Position numbers and translations under genes: made by a program. The notes below the pieces were generated by a model. The model was not told the DNA's origin. It saw only the letters and a program-made list of their open reading frames with translations, and did not search any database. A stretch of DNA of 64,000 nt from Rhodobacter sp. NTK016B. Its GTDB lineage: Bacteria > Pseudomonadota > Alphaproteobacteria > Rhodobacterales > Rhodobacteraceae. The DNA lies in contig NZ_JAFKOK010000008.1 of assembly GCF_017303295.1 (NCBI RefSeq), positions 167,699 through 231,698 of the forward strand. The letters run 5' to 3'. Below are positions 52,537 through 60,536 of the stretch, in pieces (position 1 is the first letter of the stretch; every line of letters begins with the position of its first letter).

Positions 52537-53481
52537 TCAGCCCTGCGGCTGGCCGTGATGCGAAGTCAGCTCGAGAAAGGCATCTTCGAGATCCGGCTCG
52601 GCGGTCGAGACATCGACGACATCCGCCCCCGCCCCCTGCAGCGCGGTCAGGATCGCGCCCGCGCCCAGATGCGAGCGCTTGTAGCTGAAGGCGGTCCAGC
52701 CATCGGCGCGGTCTTCGCGGCTGACACCGTCGGGCAGCGAGACCTGACCCAGCGGTGCGCTGGTGCGCACCAGAAGGGTCTTGGCATCCATCCGTTTCAG
52801 GATCGACTCGGTCGTGTCGCGGATGATCAGCGACCCCTGGTCGATGATCGCGATCTCGTCGCACATTTCCTGCGCTTCTTCGAGGTAATGCGTGGTCAGG
52901 ATGATCGTCATGCCCTGCCGGTTCAGCTCGCGGACATTGGTCCACAGCATTTGCCGCAGCTCGATATCGACGCCCGCGGTGGGCTCGTCCAGCACGAGGA
53001 TCTGCGGCGCATGGACCAGCGCCTTGCCCAGAAGAAGCCGCCGCCGCATCCCGCCCGAAAGCGTGCGCGCATAGGCCTCGGCCTTGTCGGTCAGGCCGAT
53101 GAGTTCGAGGATCTCTTCGGTACGGCGCTCTTTCGGCGGCACGCCGTAAAGGCCCGCCTGCACTTCAAGCGATTCGCGCGGGGTGAAGAACGGGTCGACC
53201 GACAGTTCCTGCGGCATCACGCCGATCGCGGCGCGGGACTGGCGCGGATTCTCATCCTGATCGAAACCCCAGATCCGCACCTTGCCCGAGGTCTTGCGCA
53301 CAAGCCCGGCCATGATGTTGATCATCGTCGATTTACCCGCCCCGTTGGGGCCCAGAAGCCCGAAGACCGAGCCTTCGGGGATCGTCAGGTCGACGCCTGT
53401 CAGCGCCTCTTTGGCGGCGGTGCGTTTGCCTGCGGCGTAAACCTTGCGCAAACCTTCGATTTCGATCGCGTTGCGGCTCAT
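52537..53481 (-). CDS. ABC transporter ATP-binding protein (ABC-2/YadG type)
   Basis: ATPase of 314 residues. Walker A is GPNGAGKSTMINI, the Q-loop GVMPQELSVDPFF, the signature LSGGMRRRLLLGKALVH, Walker B ILVLDEPTAGVD and the switch His in TTHYLEEAQ. A C-terminal extension of about 80 residues (LLVRTSAPLGQVSLPDGVSR) is typical of YadG-like subunits. The matching ABC-2 permease gene is not next to it; the downstream neighbour is a convergent MFS gene, so the partner must be encoded elsewhere or further away. Start follows GGGCGGGAGCAAG. Confidence 0.92.
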   Translation of the reverse strand: MSRNAIEIEGLRKVYAAGKRTAAKEALTGVDLTIPEGSVFGLLGPNGAGKSTMINIMAGLVRKTSGKVRIWGFDQDENPRQSRAAIGVMPQELSVDPFFTPRESLEVQAGLYGVPPKERRTEEILELIGLTDKAEAYARTLSGGMRRRLLLGKALVHAPQILVLDEPTAGVDIELRQMLWTNVRELNRQGMTIILTTHYLEEAQEMCDEIAIIDQGSLIIRDTTESILKRMDAKTLLVRTSAPLGQVSLPDGVSREDRADGWTAFSYKRSHLGAGAILTALQGAGADVVDVSTAEPDLEDAFLELTSHHGQPQG

Positions 53482-53585
53482 CTTGCTCCCGCCCTGAAAA
53501 TTCGTATTGATGGGGCGTATCACCTAGGGCGAATACGTGCCCTGGACAAGGAATACTCCTCAAAGAAGAGAGCCAAGGAAGCGTG

Positions 53586-53789
53586 ATGTCCGTTCCCCAG
53601 CAGCCCGCCCATGACGCCCCCGCCACCCATAAAGCGACCGCGCGGCGCGTGGCCTGCGACGGCGGCGAAGGCGCGCTGGGCCATCCGCGCGTCTGGCTGA
53701 CGATCCCGCACGATACCGGCTGGGTCGACTGCCCTTATTGCGATGCGCGCTACGTTCTGGACCCGGACGCGGCCGATCACGGGCACTGA
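53586..53789 (+). CDS. Small zinc-finger protein (zf-CHCC)
   Basis: Sixty-seven-residue protein with the zf-CHCC pattern: Cys in RRVACDGGEGALGHPRVWLT, His in that same segment, and CPYCDARYVL. The fold is shared with the mitochondrial complex I subunit NDUFS6, so an accessory role in complex I is a reasonable inference. The ATG at 53586 is chosen over a GTG one codon upstream; AAGGAAG precedes it. Confidence 0.85.
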   Translation: MSVPQQPAHDAPATHKATARRVACDGGEGALGHPRVWLTIPHDTGWVDCPYCDARYVLDPDAADHGH

Positions 53790-53929
53790 CAAAGGCCCGG
53801 CCCCGGTCGCCGCGCCCCTGCCGCCATGCCCCTGCGCATCCTCTGTGCTGCCCTGCACAGAGGCGGCACTGGAAGCGAAGCCTCACAGCACCGATATTCC
53901 CTGCAACCGCTTTGCAAGGGAATTCCGCC

Positions 53930-54856
53930 ATGTCCTTTCGTCCCGTGACCAAGACCAGCCGCGCCAAACCCACGATGGAGGGCGCCGGCGTCCATCTGCA
54001 CCGCGCTTTCGGTTTCGGCGATCCGACCGAGGGCGATCCCTTCCTGATGCTCGACGATTTCCGCAACGATTCGCCCGAGCTGTATCGCAAGGGCTTTCCG
54101 TGGCACCCGCATCGGGGGATCGAGACGATCACCTATGTGCTGGAAGGCACGGTCGAGCACAGCGATTCGCTGGGCAACAAGGGGCGTCTCGGCTCGGGCT
54201 CGGTCCAATGGATGACCGCCGGGTCGGGGATCTTGCATCAGGAAATGCCCAAGGGGAACGCCAAGGGCCAGATGCATGGCTTCCAGCTTTGGGCGAACCT
54301 GCCGCGCCGCCTGAAGATGACCGCGCCGCGCTATCAGGACATCAAGGGCTCGGATATCGACACGGTGGTCGATGACGACGGCACCGCCGTGCGCATCATC
54401 ACCGGCAAGTTCTGGGGCAAGACCGGCCCGGTCGACGGTATCGCCGCCGAACCGCTGATGCTGGACGTCTCGGTCCCGCCCAACACCCGCAAGGTGCTGC
54501 CGGTCGATACCTATCTGAACACCTTCGCCTATGTCTTCGCAGGCAAGGGCACGTTCCGTGATGCCTCGCGGCCGCAGGGCGTGCTGGTCGAGAAAGAGTT
54601 TCAGGGCCAGGAGCTGAACCTGCGCGACATGACGGGCGACCGCACGCTGGTGCGCTTCGGCACGGGCGACGAGATCGTGGTCAATGCCGGGCCCGAAGGT
54701 ATTCGCTTCCTGCTCGTCTCAGGCAAGCCGATCAAAGAGCCGGTGGCGTGGCACGGTCCGATCGTGATGAACTCTCAGGCCGAGTTGAAGCAGGCGTTCA
54801 AGGAATTGAACAACGGCACCTTCATCAAGGATCAATCCGACCGCCGCTGGCGGTGA
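53930..54856 (+). CDS. Pirin family protein
   Basis: Double-cupin protein of 308 residues. The N-terminal cupin holds the metal ligands in GFPWHPHRGIETITYVLEG and the conserved GSVQWMTAGSGILHQEMP. MHGFQLWANLPRRLKMTAPR is a pirin hallmark. Bacterial pirins include quercetin dioxygenases and redox-sensing regulators; which applies is unknown. The start at 53930 follows TTTGCAAGGGAATTCCGCC, where AAGGGA serves as ribosome-binding site. It is 66 bases before the MDR gene. Confidence 0.9.
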   Translation: MSFRPVTKTSRAKPTMEGAGVHLHRAFGFGDPTEGDPFLMLDDFRNDSPELYRKGFPWHPHRGIETITYVLEGTVEHSDSLGNKGRLGSGSVQWMTAGSGILHQEMPKGNAKGQMHGFQLWANLPRRLKMTAPRYQDIKGSDIDTVVDDDGTAVRIITGKFWGKTGPVDGIAAEPLMLDVSVPPNTRKVLPVDTYLNTFAYVFAGKGTFRDASRPQGVLVEKEFQGQELNLRDMTGDRTLVRFGTGDEIVVNAGPEGIRFLLVSGKPIKEPVAWHGPIVMNSQAELKQAFKELNNGTFIKDQSDRRWR

Positions 54857-54922
54857 GATCCCGCAAGCCCTGCCCCATGGCCGGGGCTTGCACCCCCTTC
54901 CGCGCCGCGCCAGACAGGCGGG

Positions 54923-55867
54923 ATGCGCAACGACGTCCTGATCTATCGCCGTTTCGGCCCGCCGCTTGACGCGTTGACGCTGGAAACTCCCGACCTGCCG
55001 CCCCGACCAGAGGGGGCGATCCGCGTGGCGATGCTTCTGGCGCCGGTGAACCCGTCCGACCTGATCCCCGTCACCGGAGCCTATGCGCACCGCATCACCC
55101 TGCCCGAAGTGGCCAGCTATGAAGGCGTGGGGCGCGTCATCGCTGCGCCGCCGGATCACGCGCATCTGCTGGGCCAGCGCATCCTGCCGCTGCGCTCGGG
55201 CGGGACGTGGCGGCGCCTGCATGATTGCGTGCCCGACTGGGCCGTACCGGTGCCCGACGACATCCCGGACGCACATGCCGCACGCGCCTATATCAACCCG
55301 ATGGCCGCCGCGCATTTGCTGGCGGGGTGGCCGGTGAGCGGACGCCGGGTGTTGTTATCCGGCGCGGGATCGCATTGCGCGTCATCGCTGGCGCGCGGCG
55401 CACTGAGTCAGGGGGCCGCATCGGTTCAGGGCATCTACCGCAGCCCCGCCCGCCGCACCGAGCTTCTGGCGCGGGGCGTCGAGCCTGTGGCGATGGACGA
55501 CCTGCCTGCCATCCGCGAGGCCGCGCGACGGGCAGACGTGACTTTCGACGCGCTGGGCGGGCCGGTTGCCACGGCGGTGCTTGAGGCGATGCGCCCGGGC
55601 AGCGATTTCGTGGGTTACGGGCTGCTGACGGGCGAGCCGTTGCGCCCGCAATCCCCGCCCCGCGCGGGCTATCACCGCTTTCACCTGCGCGAATCGCAAG
55701 CGGCGATGTCCCCGCGCGACTGGCAGGACGCGTTCGCGGCAATCTGGGACGACCTGCGCGCAAGCCCCCCGCCGGAGGGCCGCCGCTTCGCGCTGTCCGA
55801 CTGGCGCGCGGCGCTTCACTCGGTCGGCGAACCCGGCGCGCCCAAGCCGCTGCTGGATTTCACCTGA
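54923..55867 (+). CDS. MDR-type oxidoreductase
   Basis: Medium-chain dehydrogenase/reductase of 314 residues, in the zinc-independent group with mitochondrial trans-2-enoyl-CoA reductase-like proteins. LAPVNPSDLIPVTGAYAHRI and LPEVASYEGVGRVIAA form the catalytic domain, and RRVLLSGAGSHCASSLARGA the nucleotide region, where the usual G-x-G-x-x-G is altered to GAGSHCASS. That deviation makes cofactor binding less certain. Substrate unknown. The gene ends just before a strong terminator. Confidence 0.8.
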   Translation: MRNDVLIYRRFGPPLDALTLETPDLPPRPEGAIRVAMLLAPVNPSDLIPVTGAYAHRITLPEVASYEGVGRVIAAPPDHAHLLGQRILPLRSGGTWRRLHDCVPDWAVPVPDDIPDAHAARAYINPMAAAHLLAGWPVSGRRVLLSGAGSHCASSLARGALSQGAASVQGIYRSPARRTELLARGVEPVAMDDLPAIREAARRADVTFDALGGPVATAVLEAMRPGSDFVGYGLLTGEPLRPQSPPRAGYHRFHLRESQAAMSPRDWQDAFAAIWDDLRASPPPEGRRFALSDWRAALHSVGEPGAPKPLLDFT

Positions 55868-55885
55868 CGCATTGCGCACAGAAAA

Positions 55886-55916
55886 ACGGGCGGAGGTTGC
55901 CCCCCGCCCGTTTTTT
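55886..55916 (+). terminator. Terminator of the MDR gene
   Basis: ACGGGCGG/CCGCCCGT, an 8-bp perfect stem with a 10-base loop, is preceded by AAAAA and followed by TTTTTT, so it can act in both directions. It may also end the small gene on the minus strand. Confidence 0.9.
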
Positions 55917-55965
55917 CACACCCGGCGCGTTTTCGGAACACGCCGGTAAGGTCTGAACCAAAGGC

Positions 55966-56094
55966 TCAGGCCGCGGCCTTACGCTCGCGGAACGACTGCT
56001 CGCGCTGCAGGGCTTTCGCGGCCAGCGTCATGCCCGCCTGCTTCAGCTCTTCGATGCGGCGCTCGAGTTCTTCATTCGTGATATCGGTCGGCAT
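55966..56094 (-). CDS. 42-residue small protein, unknown function
   Basis: Short gene with a strong AAAGGAG ribosome-binding site seven bases before its ATG. The product is charged and helical: MPTDITNEELERRIEELKQA at the start, then AGMTLAAKALQREQ and a basic end RERKAAA. It could form a coiled coil or helix-turn-helix hairpin with a positively charged tail. I recognise no family. It is divergent from polA and ends before a two-way terminator. Its codon choice (G/C at third positions) matches the genome. Confidence 0.7.
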   Translation of the reverse strand: MPTDITNEELERRIEELKQAGMTLAAKALQREQSFRERKAAA

Positions 56095-56414
56095 TGTCGG
56101 TCTCCTTTCATCGTCGTCATCCTCCGCAGTCAAAACCCGGTCGCAGCGTCACCGGCCATCAGGCGGGCGCGGAACACGAAGGGCTCGTGCGGAAAGCGCG
56201 GTCCGGGGCAGCGCAAAAGGCGCAGGGGTCCGTCAGGACCGGAAAGCCGCAAAACAACGGCAAACCCGGAGAGCAGCCCCTATATGGCAGCCCCTGTGAC
56301 CAAATTCAACCTTTTGGCCAAATCTTTGTGCAACGCGCGCTGCCCCTCCCCTGCCGCTGGACGCCCCGCGCCTCGCCGGATACCAAGGAGCGAACGACGA
56401 CCAAGGAGCACGGC
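56095..56414. promoter_or_regulatory. Intergenic region between the small gene and polA
   Basis: About 320 bases without a convincing gene. It contains GGTCC-GTCA-GGACC (around 56227-56240), a direct repeat of GCAGCCCC (56273-56280 and 56287-56294) flanking TATATG, and the palindrome TTTGGCCAAA (56313-56322). The polA promoter is probably near these AT-richer parts; I cannot place it precisely. Confidence 0.4.
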
Positions 56415-59228
56415 ATGGCGTTCGGCAAGGGCTCGCACCTTCATCTCATCGACGGCTCGGCCTTCATCTTCCGCGCCTATCACGCGCTGCCGCCGCTGAC
56501 GCGCAAGTCGGACGGTATGCCGGTCGGCGCCGTGCAGGGTTTTTGCAACCTGTTGTGGAACGAGATTTCGGGCGGGACCTCGAACAAGTCGAAACCCACC
56601 CATATCGCGGTGATCTTCGACGCCTCGTCGATCACCTTCCGCAACGAGATCTACGATCTCTACAAGGCCAACCGCCCCGAACTGCCCGAGGATCTGCGCC
56701 CGCAATTCCCGCTGACGCGCGAAGCCACCCGCGCCTTCAACGTCTCGTGCATCGAGATGGAGGGGTTCGAGGCCGACGACATCATCGCCACCTATGCCCG
56801 CCTTGCCACCGAAGCGGGCGGCAGCGCGACCATCGTGTCCTCGGACAAGGACCTGATGCAGCTTGTCGGCCCCGGCGTCGACATGTGGGACCCGATGAAA
56901 AGCAAGACCCTGGCCGAAGCCGAGGTGTTCGAGAAATTCGGCGTCGGTCCCGACCGCGTGGTCGATGTGCAATCGCTGGCGGGCGACTCGGTCGATAACG
57001 TCCCCGGCGCGCCCGGCATCGGCCTGAAGACCGCGGCACTTCTGATCAACGAATACGGCGATCTGGACACGCTTCTGGAACGGGCCGAAGAGATCAAGCA
57101 GCCCAAGCGCCGCCAGACCCTGATCGAGCACGCCGAACAGATCCGCATCTCGCGCAAGCTGGTGACGCTGACCCGCGACGTGCCGGTCGAGGACACGCTC
57201 GACTCGCTCGAATGCCGCACGCCCGAGGGCGACGCCCTGCTCGATTTCCTCGCCAAGATGGAATTCCGCACCCTGACGCGCCGGATTTCCGAGAAGCTGG
57301 GCGTCGAAGCCCCCACGATGGCGGAACCCGCCAGCGCCGCGCCCAAGGCCGACAAGACCGACGCCCCGGCCGCGATTGAACAGCCGCCCTTCGACGCCGA
57401 AAAATACGAATGCGTCCGCGACATGGACGCGCTCAAGGTCTGGATCGCACGGATCATGGACAAGGGCTTCGTCGCCGTCGATACCGAGACCACCTCGCTC
57501 GACGAAATGCGCGCCGAACTGGTGGGTATCTCGCTGGCCGTCACGCCGGGCGAGGCCTGCTATATCCCGCTCACCCATTCCGAAGGCTCGGACGATCTGT
57601 TCGGCTCGGCCAATCGGCTTGACGGGCAGATCGACCCGGAACAGGCGCTGGCCGCACTCAAACCCGTTCTGGAAGACGCATCGATCCTGAAAATCGGCCA
57701 GAACATCAAATACGACGCCAAGATCTTCGCCCGCCGGGGCATCGCGGTCGCGCCCATCGACGACACGATGCTGATGAGCTACGCGATGTTCGCGGGCCTG
57801 CACAATCACGGCATGGACGAGCTGTCCGAGACCTATCTCGACCACAAGCCGATCCCGATCAAGCCGCTGCTCGGCTCGGGCAAATCGGCGCGCACCTTCG
57901 ACAAGGTCGGCATCGAGGACGCGACGAAATACGCCGCCGAAGACGCCGACATCACGCTGCGGCTGTGGCAAAGCCTGCGCCCACGCCTGCACCGCGAACG
58001 CGTGACCAATGTCTACGAGACGCTTGAACGCCCGCTGGTGCCGGTGCTGGCCGCGATGGAAATGCACGGCATCAAGGTCGACCGCCAGACGCTGAGCCGC
58101 ATGTCCTCGGCCTTTGCACAGAAAATGGCGGGGCTGGAAGCCGAGATCCACGAACTGGCGGGCGAGACCTTCAATGTGGGCTCGCCCAAGCAGCTGGGCG
58201 AAGTGCTGTTCGACAAACTGGGCCTGCAGGGCGGCAAAAAGGGCAAGACCGGCGCCTATTCGACGGGTGCCGATATCCTCGAAGACCTCGCGACCGAGCA
58301 TGAACTGCCGGGCAAGGTGCTGGACTGGCGGCAGATTTCGAAGCTGAAATCGACCTATACCGACGCGCTGCAGGACCATATCAACCCCGAGACCGGGCGC
58401 GTGCACACCTCATATGTGCAGACCGGCGCCAATACCGGGCGACTGGCCTCGACCGATCCCAACCTGCAGAACATCCCGATCCGCAGCGAGGAAGGGCGCC
58501 GCATCCGCGAGGCCTTCGTGGCGAGCGAGGGTCACAAGCTGGTCAGCCTCGATTACAGCCAGATCGAGCTGCGCATCCTCGCCCATATCGCCGATATCCC
58601 GGCGCTGAAACAGGCCTTCCAGGACGGGCTCGACATCCACGCGATGACCGCGTCCGAGATGTTCGGCGTGCCGCTGGACGAAATGACGCCCGAGGTCCGC
58701 CGTCAGGCCAAGGCGATCAATTTCGGCGTGATCTACGGCATTTCCGGCTTCGGCCTTGCGCGCAACCTGCGCATCCCGCGGGCCGAGGCACAGGCCTTCA
58801 TCGACACCTATTTCGAACGCTTCCCCGGCATCCGGGATTACATGGACGCGACCATCTCCTTCGCCAAGGAGCATGCCTATGTCGAAACCCTGTTCGGCCG
58901 CCGCATCCACACGCCGGAGATCAACGCCAAGGGCCCCGGCGCAGGCTTTGCCCGACGCGGCGCGATCAACGCGCCTATTCAGGGTACCGCCGCCGACATC
59001 ATCCGCCGCGCCATGACCCGCATCCCGCAGGCGATCGAGGGCCTGCCCGCGAAAATGCTGCTGCAGGTGCATGACGAACTGGTCTTCGAGGTCGAGGAAA
59101 GCGCCGTCGACGACATCATCGCCCGCGTCAAGGCGGTGATGGAGGGCGCGCATAACCCGGCAGTGGAGATCGACGTGCCGCTGATCGTCGATGCCGGCGT
59201 CGGCGACAACTGGGCGCAGGCCCATTAA
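56415..59228 (+). CDS. polA: DNA polymerase I
   Basis: Repair and lagging-strand polymerase of 937 residues with all three activities. The 5'-3' exonuclease spans about 1-300 (LIDGSAFIFRAYHALPPLTR, GFEADDIIATYARLATEAGG). The 3'-5' exonuclease (about 340-520) keeps its acidic pair in AVDTETTSLDEM. The polymerase domain has DYSQIELRILAHI (motif A), RRQAKAINFGVIYGISGFGL (motif B) and LQVHDELVFEV (motif C). The ATG at 56415 has AAGGAG upstream. The gene is monocistronic or followed by the pseudouridine synthase gene nine bases after the stop. Confidence 0.97.
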   Translation: MAFGKGSHLHLIDGSAFIFRAYHALPPLTRKSDGMPVGAVQGFCNLLWNEISGGTSNKSKPTHIAVIFDASSITFRNEIYDLYKANRPELPEDLRPQFPLTREATRAFNVSCIEMEGFEADDIIATYARLATEAGGSATIVSSDKDLMQLVGPGVDMWDPMKSKTLAEAEVFEKFGVGPDRVVDVQSLAGDSVDNVPGAPGIGLKTAALLINEYGDLDTLLERAEEIKQPKRRQTLIEHAEQIRISRKLVTLTRDVPVEDTLDSLECRTPEGDALLDFLAKMEFRTLTRRISEKLGVEAPTMAEPASAAPKADKTDAPAAIEQPPFDAEKYECVRDMDALKVWIARIMDKGFVAVDTETTSLDEMRAELVGISLAVTPGEACYIPLTHSEGSDDLFGSANRLDGQIDPEQALAALKPVLEDASILKIGQNIKYDAKIFARRGIAVAPIDDTMLMSYAMFAGLHNHGMDELSETYLDHKPIPIKPLLGSGKSARTFDKVGIEDATKYAAEDADITLRLWQSLRPRLHRERVTNVYETLERPLVPVLAAMEMHGIKVDRQTLSRMSSAFAQKMAGLEAEIHELAGETFNVGSPKQLGEVLFDKLGLQGGKKGKTGAYSTGADILEDLATEHELPGKVLDWRQISKLKSTYTDALQDHINPETGRVHTSYVQTGANTGRLASTDPNLQNIPIRSEEGRRIREAFVASEGHKLVSLDYSQIELRILAHIADIPALKQAFQDGLDIHAMTASEMFGVPLDEMTPEVRRQAKAINFGVIYGISGFGLARNLRIPRAEAQAFIDTYFERFPGIRDYMDATISFAKEHAYVETLFGRRIHTPEINAKGPGAGFARRGAINAPIQGTAADIIRRAMTRIPQAIEGLPAKMLLQVHDELVFEVEESAVDDIIARVKAVMEGAHNPAVEIDVPLIVDAGVGDNWAQAH

Positions 59229-59237
59229 GCGGGAACC

Positions 59238-59819
59238 ATGAGCCGCCCCCGACCCCGTCCCCGCGCGCCCAAGGGCCCGACGCGCCTCGTCGCGCTCAAC
59301 AAGCCGATGAACGTGCTGTCGCAATTCACCGATGACGGCCACTGGCCGGGGCTGAAGCGCTTCGTCGACCTGCCGGGCCTCTACCCGGCCGGCCGCCTCG
59401 ACCGCGACAGCGAGGGGCTCTTGCTGCTGACCAATGACGGCATCCTGCAGGCCCGGATCACCGACCCCAAGGACAAGATGCCCAAGACCTACGCCGTGCA
59501 GGTCGAAGGCGCGATCACCGAAGACGCGCTGCAGGCCCTGCGCGACGGCGTGACCCTCAATGACGGCCCGACCCGCCCGGCCGAGGCGCGCACGATCCCC
59601 GAACCCGACTGGCTCTGGCCCCGCGACCCGCCGGTCCGGTTTCGCAAATCCGTGCCCGATGGCTGGATCGAACTCACCATCACCGAAGGCCGCAACCGCC
59701 AGATCCGCCGCATGTGCGCCCATGTCGGCCTGCCCGTCCTGCGCCTCGTCCGCCGCCGCATCGGTCGGTACGAAATCGGCCCCCTCGCCCCGGGCGAATG
59801 GCGCGACCTGACACCCTGA
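59238..59819 (+). CDS. rRNA pseudouridine synthase, RluE type
   Basis: Short RsuA/RluB/E/F-family synthase of 193 residues without an S4 domain, as in RluE (which acts on U2457 of 23S rRNA in Escherichia coli). The catalytic aspartate is in [28 protein letters not shown] and [20 protein letters not shown] are the other conserved motifs. The N-terminus is a basic, proline-rich tail. It starts nine bases after polA and is probably co-transcribed. Confidence 0.92.
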   Translation: MSRPRPRPRAPKGPTRLVALNKPMNVLSQFTDDGHWPGLKRFVDLPGLYPAGRLDRDSEGLLLLTNDGILQARITDPKDKMPKTYAVQVEGAITEDALQALRDGVTLNDGPTRPAEARTIPEPDWLWPRDPPVRFRKSVPDGWIELTITEGRNRQIRRMCAHVGLPVLRLVRRRIGRYEIGPLAPGEWRDLTP

Positions 59820-59907
59820 TCGGCGTTTTCGCGAAACGAGCCTGCTTTGCGAGGCACAGCACGCCCGAAACGCTTGCTTTCGCGGGCCAAGCGGGCACAC
59901 TGCCCGG

Positions 59908-60261
59908 ATGATCGCCAACTACGACGCCCTGCGCGCCTTCGCGCTCTCGCTCGACCTGCCGCGGGTCGAGGAGTCCACCGGCTGGGGCCGCCCCTGCCTG
60001 CGCGCGCATGGCAAGATGTGGGTCTGGTGGTCCCCCTACGAAGACGCCGCCGTCTTTCACTGCGATATCGACGAACGCGAGATGCTGCTTTCCGCCGATC
60101 CGCAGACCTTCACCCTGCATCCTCATTACGCCGCGCATAAATTCATCCTCGTCAGGGCGGGCCATATCGACCCCGACTGGGCCGGCCCCCGCCTGATCCG
60201 CCGCTGGCGCGAGATGGCACCGAAACGCTGGCTCAAAGACTGGGATGCCGGGCGCGCCTGA
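59908..60261 (+). CDS. MmcQ/YjbR family protein
   Basis: Protein of 117 residues with the CyaY-like fold of the MmcQ/YjbR family, sometimes called DNA-binding. WGRPCLRAHGKMWVWWSPYE and FILVRAGHIDPDWAGPRLIR match the family pattern, and RRWREMAPKRWLKDWDAG the C-terminal helix. Its job is unknown. The start has no clear ribosome-binding site. The gene ends before repeat copy 7. Confidence 0.85.
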   Translation: MIANYDALRAFALSLDLPRVEESTGWGRPCLRAHGKMWVWWSPYEDAAVFHCDIDEREMLLSADPQTFTLHPHYAAHKFILVRAGHIDPDWAGPRLIRRWREMAPKRWLKDWDAGRA

Positions 60262-60273
60262 CCCAGCGGTGAT

Positions 60274-60336
60274 GAGGGGGCGCTGCCCCCTCGCCCTGCG
60301 GGCTCACCCCCGGGATATTTAGAGATTAAAGATGCG
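60274..60336 (+). repeat. Intergenic repeat copy 7
   Basis: A GAGGGGGC-GCT-GCCCCCTC hairpin (60274-60292) is followed by the core CACCCCCGGGATATTTAGAG and ATTAAAGATG. A diverged half copy in the opposite direction (TTTCACTTTGCC-TCAAATACTC) lies at 60366-60388, as at copy 3. Confidence 0.75.
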
Positions 60337-60365
60337 GCGAAAGCTGTGGCGCGCGCGCCATGTCC

Positions 60366-60388
60366 TTTCACTTTGCCTCAAATACTCA
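60366..60388 (-). repeat. Diverged repeat element, copy 7b
   Basis: TTTCACTTTGCCTCAAATAC followed by TCA differs from 28451-28473 at one base only. It points opposite to copy 7 beside it, so the two form an inverted pair. Confidence 0.6.
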
Positions 60389-60440
60389 ATCGACCTTTCC
60401 GCAACGAGATCGCCGGGCAGGGGCGCCCCGCAGACGCCCC

Positions 60441-60495
60441 GGGCGGCCGAAGCGCGCGGGGGTGGGCGGGTGGAGCGCGCTTCGGCCGCCCTTTT
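60441..60495 (+). terminator. Strong hairpin with G-rich loop before parC
   Basis: A perfect 17-bp stem (60441-60457 with 60475-60491) is followed by TTTT, which fits a rho-independent terminator. The 17-base loop, GGGGGTGGGCGGGTGGA, has four G-runs. It ends about 45 bases before the parC start and could end upstream transcription or influence parC expression. Confidence 0.75.
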
Positions 60496-60536
60496 CCCGC
60501 TTTTCCATCTACCGCGCTCTACGATAGAAGCAGGGC

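Noticed and set aside
53900..53925. TTTGCAA before the pirin gene as another ScfR site
   Set aside because: Only one partial copy is present, it overlaps the ribosome-binding site, and the neighbour has no link to acyl-CoA metabolism.
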